This document shows, one piece after another, positions 27,813 through 36,346 of a stretch of 64,000 nucleotides of DNA (position 1 is the first letter of the stretch; each line of letters opens with the position of its first letter). Source of the stretch: Asticcacaulis sp. AC466 (lineage in GTDB: Bacteria > Pseudomonadota > Alphaproteobacteria > Caulobacterales > Caulobacteraceae); the NCBI RefSeq assembly GCF_000495815.1, contig NZ_AWGE01000018.1, forward strand, positions 1-64,000. The letters run 5' to 3'. Position numbers and translations under genes: made by a program. Under the pieces are notes generated by a model. That model ran no database searches and was not told where the DNA came from. It saw only the letters and a list, made by a program, of their open reading frames with translations.

Positions 27813-27895
27813 AGTTTACTCCCGTTAGTGTGGTTTTGCGTCTTCTCGCCACAGATCCAGGCGGTGCGCAGGAAATTGCGGTCACGACCGCCGTA

Positions 27896-29518
27896 TCAGC
27901 GGGTTTCAATCCGCCAAACATAAGCCAGTTGCTCTGAAGCATCGGGCGGCAAGGTTAAGGTCAAACCCGCATCTGACTGTCGAAAGGCGATGGATGCGCT
28001 ACTGCCCAGAAGCGTGACTCGTTTCACAGGATAGTCGCTGCGCACCGACGTAATGGTCACCTCGCCCGCGGGGCGCGCCATCTCAATGGCATACAAGACA
28101 CCGTCATTCACAGTAAACCGGAAGTCGTTAGCTGTATAAGGCTTTGCCTTACTTTCGGCAAAGGTACCCGATGCGGTCTCCGTTGGACCCTCGCCGAAGA
28201 TCACCCAAGGACGCGAACCGTAGATTGCGTCACCATTGACCTTCAGCCACGCTCCCATTTTTAACAGGGTATCCTTAGCGCCATCTGGGATGCGACCATC
28301 GGCATGAGGGCCGACATTGAGCAATAGATTGCCGTTTTTTGACACGACGTCGGCAAGCAGATGGATCAGTTGTGCTGGCGATTTATAGGTATCGTTTTCA
28401 ATATATCCCCACGACTTATCGCTGATCGAGGTACAGGTCTGCCAGACGTCCGGGCGAATACCCGGCGCTTGGCCGCGTTCGATATCCAGCACGCCCGCAC
28501 CGTCAGCGAATTCGCCGAGTTTATAATTGACGATAGCTGACCCGTCTTTTTTCGCCGCACGGTTATAGTACCAGGCCAGAAATTTCGGCAGGGTGTTACG
28601 GAAAGAGGGCTGACCAATCCACCAGTCGAAATAGATTAAGTCCGGATCATAGCGCGCGGCGAGTTCCGCCTGACGCGCGAGCCAGTCATCCAGCCAGGCT
28701 TGCGATACGTAGGTGTAGTCGCCGAACAGGTCTTCGTCGCCCTTTCCGGCCATACGGTCTTGCGCAGGCCCATAGAGGCCGGCATTGGCCGGATCGGAGA
28801 CGTCGGAGGGAAATTTGCGCCCCTCGTCAAAGAACCAGTCATGCTCAGCGCGATGCGACGATAAAGCGAAATGCAGGCCTTGATTGCGAACCGCCTGCGA
28901 AATCTCTCCCAGAAGGTCGCGTTTGGGCCCCATCTTCACAGCCGTATAATCGGATAAACGGCTGTCATACATGGAAAAGCCGTCGTGGTGTTCTGCCACA
29001 GGCACCACGTAACGCGCGCCCGCCTCGCTGAACAGCTTGGCCCAGGCGCCGGCGTCGAATGCCTCAGCCTTGAACAGCGGAATGAAATCCTTATACCCGA
29101 ACTGGGTTTGCGGCCCATAGGTTTTAATATGGTGCTCGTAGGCGGCGCTGCCCTTGATATACATATTACGCGAATACCATTCACCGCCGAAGGCGGGGAT
29201 GGAGTACAGACCCCAATGGATGAAGATGCCGAATTTGGCATCAGCATACCACTTCGGTGTTTGATAGGCCTGAAGTGCCGCCCAATCTGGCCGGAAGGCG
29301 CCATCGAAACCACCCGCGTCAACCTCAGCCAGCCAACGCTTTCGTTCGGCGGCGTATTTTTGCGTGGCCTTCAGCCATTGCCGGTCGCGCTCGACCGGCG
29401 TCGTGTTGTCGTTTGACGCCGCCTGCGTGACCGTGGGCAAACCAGCAGCCACAACGACTCCCAGGGCCCCACGCAACAGACTACGGCGTGACGTCGGATA
29501 AGGGTCGAAGGGGCTCAT
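27896..29518 (-). CDS. GH29 alpha-L-fucosidase (A-type)
   Basis: A 540-residue enzyme with a twin-arginine signal (PTSRRSLLRGALGVVVAAGL). The barrel shows KFGIFIHWGLYSIPAFGGEW, YVVPVAEHHDGFSMYDS and DLIYFDWWIGQ, where Asp298 is the likely nucleophile. NGNLLLNVGPHADG closes the barrel, and a C-terminal beta domain follows. The pattern is that of the broad-specificity A subfamily and differs from the B-type GH29 at 5431, so the locus carries two complementary fucosidases. It is the first gene of the nine-gene minus-strand hydrolase operon, separated from the receptor by a strong terminator. Confidence 0.93.
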   Translation of the reverse strand: MSPFDPYPTSRRSLLRGALGVVVAAGLPTVTQAASNDNTTPVERDRQWLKATQKYAAERKRWLAEVDAGGFDGAFRPDWAALQAYQTPKWYADAKFGIFIHWGLYSIPAFGGEWYSRNMYIKGSAAYEHHIKTYGPQTQFGYKDFIPLFKAEAFDAGAWAKLFSEAGARYVVPVAEHHDGFSMYDSRLSDYTAVKMGPKRDLLGEISQAVRNQGLHFALSSHRAEHDWFFDEGRKFPSDVSDPANAGLYGPAQDRMAGKGDEDLFGDYTYVSQAWLDDWLARQAELAARYDPDLIYFDWWIGQPSFRNTLPKFLAWYYNRAAKKDGSAIVNYKLGEFADGAGVLDIERGQAPGIRPDVWQTCTSISDKSWGYIENDTYKSPAQLIHLLADVVSKNGNLLLNVGPHADGRIPDGAKDTLLKMGAWLKVNGDAIYGSRPWVIFGEGPTETASGTFAESKAKPYTANDFRFTVNDGVLYAIEMARPAGEVTITSVRSDYPVKRVTLLGSSASIAFRQSDAGLTLTLPPDASEQLAYVWRIETR

Positions 29519-29627
29519 AGAACAGTCTCCAGCTAGGCAAGGCAGAGCTCACGCGTTTTACCCAATCGTCTTACAGGTACTTATATGACATGCAACGGAT
29601 AGGGCGCGTGTCGATCGATATACGCAA

Positions 29628-29678
29628 TACAAAAATAGGCGTTGTGTCCGGCCGCTATATAGGCGCCGGACACAACGC
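29628..29678 (-). terminator. Rho-independent terminator downstream of the TonB receptor
   Basis: A 14-bp perfect stem is formed by 29639-29652 and 29665-29678 (GCGTTGTGTCCGGC and its complement) with a 12-nt loop. On the minus strand it is followed by CTATTTTTG. It should end most receptor transcripts 110 bp before the GH29 operon, so that operon needs its own promoter or relies on read-through. Confidence 0.8.
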
Positions 29679-29838
29679 AAGGTGCTCTCAGGCGGGAAAG
29701 CCACATCGCCCTCATCATTTCGATGCACACAAACACAGTATCGAAACAGTGGCGCGACCGAACATTCGAAAGGTCAGGGAGACGACGGATCGTGGGTCGG
29801 GCCACCGGCAGGACAGGAGAACCTGAGAACAAACCAGG

Positions 29839-29869
29839 CGCCCTCGCCCCGCTAAGCGGAACGAGGGCG
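29839..29869. terminator. Hairpin immediately after the TonB receptor stop
   Basis: CGCCCTCG (29839-29846) pairs with CGAGGGCG (29862-29869), and an inner CCGC/GCGG pairing extends the structure. It lies 7 bp beyond the receptor stop on the minus strand and lacks a good U-tract. It may stabilise the 3' end or act with the second hairpin at 29639-29678. Confidence 0.5.
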
Positions 29870-29875
29870 ACTATC

Positions 29876-32746
29876 TTAGTGCATCTTATAGGTCACGCCG
29901 AACGTAATGCGGGTGCCGTACTTAGCCCATCCCAGAGGCAGGCCGCCATTGGTATAGGGATGCTGCAGATCATCTATGATGTTCTGGGCCGACATGTTCA
30001 ACGACAACTGATCGTTAATATTGTACGACGCCGATGCATCAAGTTGGCCCCAGCCATCGACATAGGTCGGAGGCGTCAAATCGCTGCCGATGGAGGTGTT
30101 ATACTTGCTGCGGTAGGTGTACGAAACACGCGCCTGGATGGGCCCCTTTTCGTAATAGGGCGAGATGGTATAGCTCCACCGCGAGAGATACGGCATAGGC
30201 AGCTTGCCGCTCCCGGTATTGTAGGCGTCGGTATAGGCGCCATATTGCTGATCCAAGAAGGTCGCATTGGCCTGGATACCGAAGCCCCACCAAAGGTCGC
30301 CCTGATAGCCGACCGAGATGCCCGGAATCTTCGCATTGCTGCCGTTGAAAGGCGCGTAGATGAGCATGCGCTCAGTCCGGTTACAGACGCGTCCGACCGT
30401 GCCTAAGCAGTAGTTTAGCGCGCTGGCCGGCAGGGTCACGTCGACGAAGGTGTACTTCTTAACGATATAGGACTCAACATCCTTGTAGGTCAGGTCGACG
30501 TTGAACAGGCTATTCGGCGCAAAATACCATTCATAGGATGCCGAATAGTTGGTCGCACGGTAAGGCTTGAGGTCCGGATTACCACCTGTTCCGCCGAACA
30601 CTTGCGTTCCACCACTGGTGCCGACCGTGCTGTAGCGGTCAAGGCTATATTCAACCTGACCAGACATGTCAGCAAACGTCGGCCGCGACATCACCTTGCC
30701 CGCCGAGAAGCGGATCATCATGTTGTCCGACAGATCATAAGCCGCGTTGAACGACGGCAGGATATCATCGTAGCTCTTGTCCAGCTTGATCATTTCCTCG
30801 TCCCAGGGATAATAATCCATGGTCGAACGATAGGTCTGCTCGTTCTCTGTCTTGGCGTAACGCACACCGACATCGCCATGCCATTTACCCGAGCGGAAGT
30901 TCGCCTGGACATAGGCTGCATTGGTGGTTTCTCTGGTATCCCAGAAGTTTCCAGCGTCGCGATAGTCGCCCGATGCATTGCCCGGATTTTTATTCGCTAC
31001 CGAATAGTCGATGACGGCCTGCTGTGTCATGGCGACGTAGGTCAGCAAATCGCCACTGGCGCCCAGACCCGCGACCAGGCCTGGATCACTTTGGTAGGTT
31101 TCGAAGTCAGCCATGGTCCCGGTAACATCGAACACCGTATTGTAGAAGTGCGGACGATTGACGTTTGAGTGCTTTTGATAGCGATAACCAAACAGGATTT
31201 CGTTGACGGGGCCCCACTCGACCTCACGTTTGAAATCAAACTTGCCATAATCGATCGTATCGGTAGTGACCGCGGTCTTCACGAAACCCGCTTGATCGCC
31301 CTTCTTGCGCGTGGCGAATAACGTTGGATCGGTAGCCGGCTTGCTCAAATTCAAGCTCGCACCATCCGGACTCATGGACCAAGTGCCGGAATCCGTGCCG
31401 TAGAAGCTCAGGTAATATTCCGGATTAGAACCACCCGTTGCCTTGGTGGTTCCGATATTGCCTTCGATTGTCCACAGGCCGGGCGTCCAACGACCTTGCA
31501 GATTATAGCTGGAAGTGTCGAGGTGGGACCGCTTGTAGTATTCATCCATGCGAACGGCAAAATTTCCGCTACCGCCCGTAACCCCAGATTCGTTCGTCGT
31601 CACCGACGTCATCTTGGTTTGGTAGAGATTATTACCGTTGGCCGCTTTGATAACATCGCCTACGTTATGACCGCCACCTGCGGTCTGATATCGCGTGTAG
31701 TACGGATTGGTTTCATTCCAGTTGACGCTGAGGTCAGTTTCAAAGGTTTGGGAATAGCTGGAAAAATCGCTTTGGATACCCGTGCCAGTGAGGTTGAATT
31801 CAAGATCATCACTCGGCTTGAACTGCAACGCCATCTGATAGGTCTTGCGCTCACGCGTTTCGAGGCCAGACGACAAGGCCATATAGGTTGGCACCAACAT
31901 GTTCTTATTCAGTGCCGGCCCGTTCGTAACGGTCGGCAGAGCGGCGGCATTGGTGAAATTGCCATTGTTATCGCAAGCTTTGTCTCCACCCGTTGGCCCG
32001 CCCCAGTTCGCGGCATTACACACATTTTGATAGCCGGCGACTATCGAACCACTGCCCAAAACTGACTTATTATAGTCGTAGCTAACCAAGAAACCAAAGC
32101 GGCCGCTATCGTCTTTGGTGCTATAGAAGACGGAGTAACGCGGATCTTTTTCCTTGTTACGCTCATTGATATTGTAGCTATAGGTTACCGTGAAGGTATT
32201 GATCGGGAGCGACAGAGGCCTACGCGAGTTGACGATAACGCTGCCACCCACGCCACCTTCTTCCAGACGCGCTTCGGTCGTTTTGTAGACTTCAACATTG
32301 CCGATCAGTTCAGGCGCCAGGTTGGCAAAGTTAAAGCTCCGGCCATTGTCATGGTCGTTGGCACCCGCATCTGCGGTGGCAAGTGGATTGCCGTTCAACG
32401 ACACATTAATAAGGCGCGAGTCGATGCCATTGATGGCGATCTTTTCGCCTTCACCGCCGCCGGAGCGGTCAACCGTAATGCCTGGCAAGCGCGACAACGA
32501 TTCGGCCACATTCACGTCGGGAAATTTGCTGACGTCTTCCGCTGTAATCACGTCGATATGCGCCGACGCCCTGCGCTTAACACTCAGCGATTTTTGCAAA
32601 CTTTTGCGCACACCGACGACAATGACCTCTTGGGCCGTGTCCGCGCTCGGTGCGGTCGCAGGCGCCGCGTCTTGCGCCAAAGCCACCCCCGACATCATCA
32701 CGCCGGTCAGAGCTGTTGTGAGCAACGCATATGTTTTTCTTTTCAT
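29876..32746 (-). CDS. TonB-dependent receptor, Xanthomonas-Caulobacter class
   Basis: A 956-residue outer-membrane receptor. The signal is MKRKTYALLTTALTGVMMSG, cut after ALA. A TonB-box-like EVIVVGV follows. The plug has SAHIDVITAEDVSKFPDVNV, RLPGITVDR, GEKIAINGIDSRL and VYKTTEARLEEGGVGGSV, diagnostic of the class of long receptors known from Caulobacter and Xanthomonas. The barrel ends in ITFGVTYKMH. Such receptors import oligosaccharides. Beside nine exo- and endo-glycosidases it should take up N-glycans or glycopeptides released by the GH85 enzyme. It is divergent from the sulfotransferase-hydroxylase-SecB operon. Confidence 0.95.
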   Translation of the reverse strand: MKRKTYALLTTALTGVMMSGVALAQDAAPATAPSADTAQEVIVVGVRKSLQKSLSVKRRASAHIDVITAEDVSKFPDVNVAESLSRLPGITVDRSGGGEGEKIAINGIDSRLINVSLNGNPLATADAGANDHDNGRSFNFANLAPELIGNVEVYKTTEARLEEGGVGGSVIVNSRRPLSLPINTFTVTYSYNINERNKEKDPRYSVFYSTKDDSGRFGFLVSYDYNKSVLGSGSIVAGYQNVCNAANWGGPTGGDKACDNNGNFTNAAALPTVTNGPALNKNMLVPTYMALSSGLETRERKTYQMALQFKPSDDLEFNLTGTGIQSDFSSYSQTFETDLSVNWNETNPYYTRYQTAGGGHNVGDVIKAANGNNLYQTKMTSVTTNESGVTGGSGNFAVRMDEYYKRSHLDTSSYNLQGRWTPGLWTIEGNIGTTKATGGSNPEYYLSFYGTDSGTWSMSPDGASLNLSKPATDPTLFATRKKGDQAGFVKTAVTTDTIDYGKFDFKREVEWGPVNEILFGYRYQKHSNVNRPHFYNTVFDVTGTMADFETYQSDPGLVAGLGASGDLLTYVAMTQQAVIDYSVANKNPGNASGDYRDAGNFWDTRETTNAAYVQANFRSGKWHGDVGVRYAKTENEQTYRSTMDYYPWDEEMIKLDKSYDDILPSFNAAYDLSDNMMIRFSAGKVMSRPTFADMSGQVEYSLDRYSTVGTSGGTQVFGGTGGNPDLKPYRATNYSASYEWYFAPNSLFNVDLTYKDVESYIVKKYTFVDVTLPASALNYCLGTVGRVCNRTERMLIYAPFNGSNAKIPGISVGYQGDLWWGFGIQANATFLDQQYGAYTDAYNTGSGKLPMPYLSRWSYTISPYYEKGPIQARVSYTYRSKYNTSIGSDLTPPTYVDGWGQLDASASYNINDQLSLNMSAQNIIDDLQHPYTNGGLPLGWAKYGTRITFGVTYKMH

Positions 32747-33308
32747 TCCCTATGTCCTTTAACTTTCCGTTCCCGGAAATGTTTCAGTTCGTCTGTACTT
32801 AATTGTCGCGAACCCGGTAATACCTGTTCAGTACCAAAACGTCCCTGGTCAGCTACCCACTGGTGAAACAATTCTTACATATAAAATAAGAAATGCGTCA
32901 AACCCTAGTTTGGACATGATGCTGAATTTTCAGGGTTGAAAATACCAAAGTCCAGCGTTGTCATTATCTTTCAGCCGCGCAACGGCGCGGCCAACACTGT
33001 GACAAATCAAAGATTTGAAAAAAAAGCGGCCGTTCATACGTGATTTTGATGGTTTCCGCTCGAGACGATCCAAATTTAAAATTAAACTACGATCTGTTGC
33101 TTTTGGATCACTATTGCGACGCCCCAGAGGATAAATCATAACGGACGCGCTCACTCCCGTGCCGGATCGTCCAGGCCATCAACGCCCACTTGCACCATAA
33201 AGGTCATGACACATTATTACCTTTTAATAATCTGACGGGCCGTATGTTCTGTATCCTATCCATGCCTGAGTTGTTCAAAGTTCAGTCGATCACCACTGGG
33301 AGCCTGAG
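32747..33308. promoter_or_regulatory. Divergent promoter region between receptor and sulfotransferase operon
   Basis: A 562-bp gap with no supportable gene. It must hold promoters for both directions. AT-rich stretches lie near 32870-32900, 33010-33030 and 33210-33235, the last with the short inverted repeat ATTATT/AATAAT. No recognisable operator matching those near the GntR gene was found. Confidence 0.4.
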
Positions 33309-34904
33309 TTGGCCCGTTTTGACACATCGTTAGAAATCGCACACGCTGCAGTTCGCGCCGGCGACATGGCACGTGCCTTGGCGGCCGCCGAGACAGCAAC
33401 CCGCGCAAATCCGACCTCGTCAGAAGCATGGTGGCTTTTGGGCACAGCGGCCTGCGCGCTTGATGACATGCCGCTGGCTGAGCGTGCCTTCGCTCAAGCC
33501 GCCCAAAACGCGCCCGTCGGGTCTCGGGTTGCGGCGCAAATGCTGGCCCTGCGAGGCAAGCCGCTGATTAGCGACGGCCGTATGTGGGAAGCTGTTGAAA
33601 GCGCACGGATGGCGATTAAGGCTGGACTGAGCGACGTATCCAGCCTTGTGCGCGTCAGCTACACCCTTACACATGCCGGCTGCCCACAAGAGGCATTACC
33701 GAATATAGTCAAAGCCACCGAGATTGCCCCCGACCATGCAGAGGCGTGGTATAGCTTGGGAAGTGTTCGGCGGGCGCTTGGGGACATCGCCGGTGCCGAA
33801 TATGCCTTTAATACAGCCATCCGGCTCTCCCCCACCCCACCTGTGCCTGCCTATTTCAATCTCGCCTATCTGCGACGCTGGAAGGCCGACGATAATCACA
33901 TAGCCATACTCGAAGGCCTGACTTGCCAAAGCAGCCTGGAAGCTTGCCGTGTCGCCTACACGCTCTTCAAGGAGTTCGACGATATTGGCGATACCGATGC
34001 CGCCTGGGACTGCCTACAGGTCGGCGCCGATCTTGCCGCAAAGATAGAGCCGTGGACCGAAAGCGAAGAGGCCGAAACGGTCGCTGCCTGGAAAACCTAT
34101 TTTCCTCTGAGCCGTCTCGCCGGCATCGATGACCGACGGCCGCGTAGCGGTCCCAGACGCATCTTCATTCTGGGTCTGCCGCGTTCGGGCACCACCCTTA
34201 TCGAGCGCGTGCTGGCAGCCCATAGCCAGGTACAGGCCATCGGGGAACTCAAAACGTTTGGAATTGCGACCCATAAACTGGCCGGTATCAAAGGTGTAAG
34301 GCGCCTGGCGCCTGACGTCATTGCTGCCGCCGCTCAACTCGATCCGCTCGACATTGCCGAATTTTATACCCGCGAGTCGGCTTTCCTGAATGACGGGAGC
34401 GCGTACGTGATCGACAAGCTGCCTTCCAATCATGAGTATGCGGGCCTGATACGGCTAGCCTTTCCCGATGCCATCATCATTGCGCTTGATCGCAATCCGA
34501 TGGACGCTTTGTTCGGCGCCTATAAGGTTCTTTTCACCGGAGCCTACGGCTGGTCCTATTCCCAGAAAGATCTGGCAGCGCACTACCACCAGTTTCGCGA
34601 TCTGATGCGCTATTGGAAACAAGGCCTCGGGGACGGCATCATTGACGTGTCTCTCGAAGCCGTTATCCGCGATCCAGACACAGAAATATGCCGCTTGCTT
34701 GACGCCTGTGGCCTGCCCTTTGAAGAGGCGTGTCTGCGCCCGCATGAGGCGAAAGGCGCCGTGTCGACAGCCAGCGCCGTTCAGGTGCGCAGCCCTATCA
34801 ATTCGCAGGGAGTAAATGCGTGGAAACGGTATGAAACCTATTTACAACCACTGCGAACCCACCTGCAACAACTGGGCTATCTGGAAGGAGACGTGACGCC
34901 ATGA
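33309..34904 (+). CDS. TPR-repeat sulfotransferase
   Basis: A 531-residue protein. Residues 5-260 are helical repeats of TPR type (AHAAVRAGDMARALAAAETA, HAEAWYSLGSVRRALGDIAG). The C-terminal half is a sulfotransferase with the PAPS 5'-phosphosulfate loop IFILGLPRSGTTLIERVLA near residue 285 and VIDKLPSNHEYAGL and DAIIIALDRNPMDAL further on. Proteins of this architecture transfer sulfate from PAPS, often to protein tyrosine or unknown acceptors. The start is TTG with GGGAG 7 bp upstream; the next in-frame ATG is at 33366. It overlaps the next gene by 4 bases. No signal peptide, so cytoplasmic. Confidence 0.85.
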   Translation: MARFDTSLEIAHAAVRAGDMARALAAAETATRANPTSSEAWWLLGTAACALDDMPLAERAFAQAAQNAPVGSRVAAQMLALRGKPLISDGRMWEAVESARMAIKAGLSDVSSLVRVSYTLTHAGCPQEALPNIVKATEIAPDHAEAWYSLGSVRRALGDIAGAEYAFNTAIRLSPTPPVPAYFNLAYLRRWKADDNHIAILEGLTCQSSLEACRVAYTLFKEFDDIGDTDAAWDCLQVGADLAAKIEPWTESEEAETVAAWKTYFPLSRLAGIDDRRPRSGPRRIFILGLPRSGTTLIERVLAAHSQVQAIGELKTFGIATHKLAGIKGVRRLAPDVIAAAAQLDPLDIAEFYTRESAFLNDGSAYVIDKLPSNHEYAGLIRLAFPDAIIIALDRNPMDALFGAYKVLFTGAYGWSYSQKDLAAHYHQFRDLMRYWKQGLGDGIIDVSLEAVIRDPDTEICRLLDACGLPFEEACLRPHEAKGAVSTASAVQVRSPINSQGVNAWKRYETYLQPLRTHLQQLGYLEGDVTP

Positions 34905-35617
34905 TCGTTTGTGACGCGTTCGTTTTCCCGCACCTGCACAAATCCGGGGGCACTTTCGTAGGACGGATGATGATGACGTGTATTGCCTCGGCGAAGCGCG
35001 TCGGCTACCACCTGCCCTATGCTGAGGTTCCGGCCAGCTACCGGGCCCTCCCTGTCATTGGAACGGTGCGTAATCCTTGGTCCTACTATGTCTCATGGTA
35101 CCATTTTCAACAGGGCCAGGCCAAGCCGAACCCCTTGTTTATTATATGTAGCGAGGACAGGTCGCAGGGATTCGAAGGGACGATTACCAACCTGCTTACC
35201 CTGGAAAATGACAATGCGCGCGTGGTTCGACTAGCTGAGGCATTTCCTGATCATTTTGTGAATTATGGCCTCAACGTCACAAGGTCGTGCATCCGACGCA
35301 TTTCCGGATCGGGCCTTGGTTTTTACAGTTTCCTCTACAACAGACTATACGCAGGCGCGCCGACACCCCGAATCCTTAGGATGGAAGAGTTACGCCAAAA
35401 CCTGCATCACGCGTTGCCTGGGCTGCCTCGCGAAGAGCTTATGAAATGCCAGCACTTTTTGCAGTCCTCCCCAAACCTGAATGTCAGTGAGCATGCCCCC
35501 TATCACGAATATTACACCCCGGACTTAGCGGCGCTTGTCGCGAAGATGGATCGCAATTTGATAGAGGCGTACGGCTACAGATTTGACAATCCTGACCAGT
35601 CACGGCGCCAATTGTAA
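34901..35617 (+). CDS. Sulfotransferase-fold protein
   Basis: A 238-residue protein coupled to the previous gene by ATGA overlap. VFPHLHKSGGTFVGRMM resembles the PAPS-binding loop (HKSGGT) of carbohydrate and heparan-type sulfotransferases, and VIGTVRNPWSYYVSWYHFQ matches the 3'-phosphate-binding strand with R-N-P. No transmembrane segment or signal is visible. Substrate unknown. It is shorter and divergent relative to its TPR neighbour, so the two may form one complex or act on different residues. Confidence 0.75.
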   Translation: MIVCDAFVFPHLHKSGGTFVGRMMMTCIASAKRVGYHLPYAEVPASYRALPVIGTVRNPWSYYVSWYHFQQGQAKPNPLFIICSEDRSQGFEGTITNLLTLENDNARVVRLAEAFPDHFVNYGLNVTRSCIRRISGSGLGFYSFLYNRLYAGAPTPRILRMEELRQNLHHALPGLPREELMKCQHFLQSSPNLNVSEHAPYHEYYTPDLAALVAKMDRNLIEAYGYRFDNPDQSRRQL

Positions 35618-35696
35618 TGATCTATCTAGACATTGGTATGCATAGGCATATAGCGTCTAGCCAACGCCCGTTCTCTAATTCTACGGTCCATCGTCC

Positions 35697-36305
35697 ATGA
35701 ACCTTCCCTGCGACGCCCTGAAACTTGGCAGCTTCGATATCACGGAGTTGAAAGCCATAGTGGAACGTTTCGACGAGGCCGCATGGAATGCAGATGCCAG
35801 CCGTCAGACGGCATTTAACGCGCACATAAGCACCCAGACGATCAAACTCATTGCGGACACTGATTTCCGGCACACCAATCCGACTTACCACGCGACCTTT
35901 ACGATGCTTGAAGCGCACCTAAAGCCCTTTATGGACCATATTCGCCGCGCTTACCTCCAGACTATGCGTCAACGTCGCACTGCGCAACAACATGGTGCCG
36001 GCTACTTTATTCGCGCCCTGCTGACGCGGCTGCCACCGGGTGCCGAGATTAAACCGCATATAGATGACGGTGAATCTCTGAAGCGTTGTCACAGAATTCA
36101 TATCCCACTCATTTCAAACCCAGATAGCCTGTTCTGGGTGGGCAGCCTGAAATTTCACATGCCGGAAGGCGAAATGTGGGAAATCAATAATCGTCGGACG
36201 CACGCCGTCCGCAATGACGGGACCACTGCGCGCGTTCACCTCATACTCGACTACGTGCAGCCGGGCGAAACCGTATTTGATCTGGATGGTCCCTTGGTCG
36301 CGTAA
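35697..36305 (+). CDS. Aspartyl/asparaginyl beta-hydroxylase family dioxygenase
   Basis: A 202-residue 2-oxoglutarate/iron-dependent oxygenase. The double-stranded beta-helix holds LPPGAEIKPHIDDGESL (His and Asp iron ligands), CHRIHIPLISNPDSLFW, EMWEINNRRTHAVRNDG (containing the Asn-Asn-Arg-x-x-His segment) and RVHLILDYV (2-oxoglutarate-side residues). Members hydroxylate Asp or Asn side chains of proteins or small substrates. It is cytoplasmic and lacks the membrane anchor and TPR part of animal homologues. It sits 79 bp after the second sulfotransferase and 41 bp before the SecB gene, suggesting one transcript. Confidence 0.88.
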   Translation: MNLPCDALKLGSFDITELKAIVERFDEAAWNADASRQTAFNAHISTQTIKLIADTDFRHTNPTYHATFTMLEAHLKPFMDHIRRAYLQTMRQRRTAQQHGAGYFIRALLTRLPPGAEIKPHIDDGESLKRCHRIHIPLISNPDSLFWVGSLKFHMPEGEMWEINNRRTHAVRNDGTTARVHLILDYVQPGETVFDLDGPLVA

Positions 36306-36346
36306 GGCGCAGGGGTGTTGAAATTTACGCAATTGAAAGCAAAATC

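Noticed and set aside
2319-32746. Possibility that the hydrolase locus targets yeast mannan or starch
   Set aside because: No GH76, GH38, GH99 or GH13 enzymes are present, whereas GH85, glycosylasparaginase, GH35, GH20 and two GH29 point to N-glycans. Yeast high-mannose glycans remain a partial alternative for GH92 and GH125.
33215-33235. ATTATT/AATAAT inverted repeat upstream of the TPR-sulfotransferase gene
   Set aside because: Short, AT-only arms in an AT-rich promoter, likely by chance. Not listed as a separate regulatory site.
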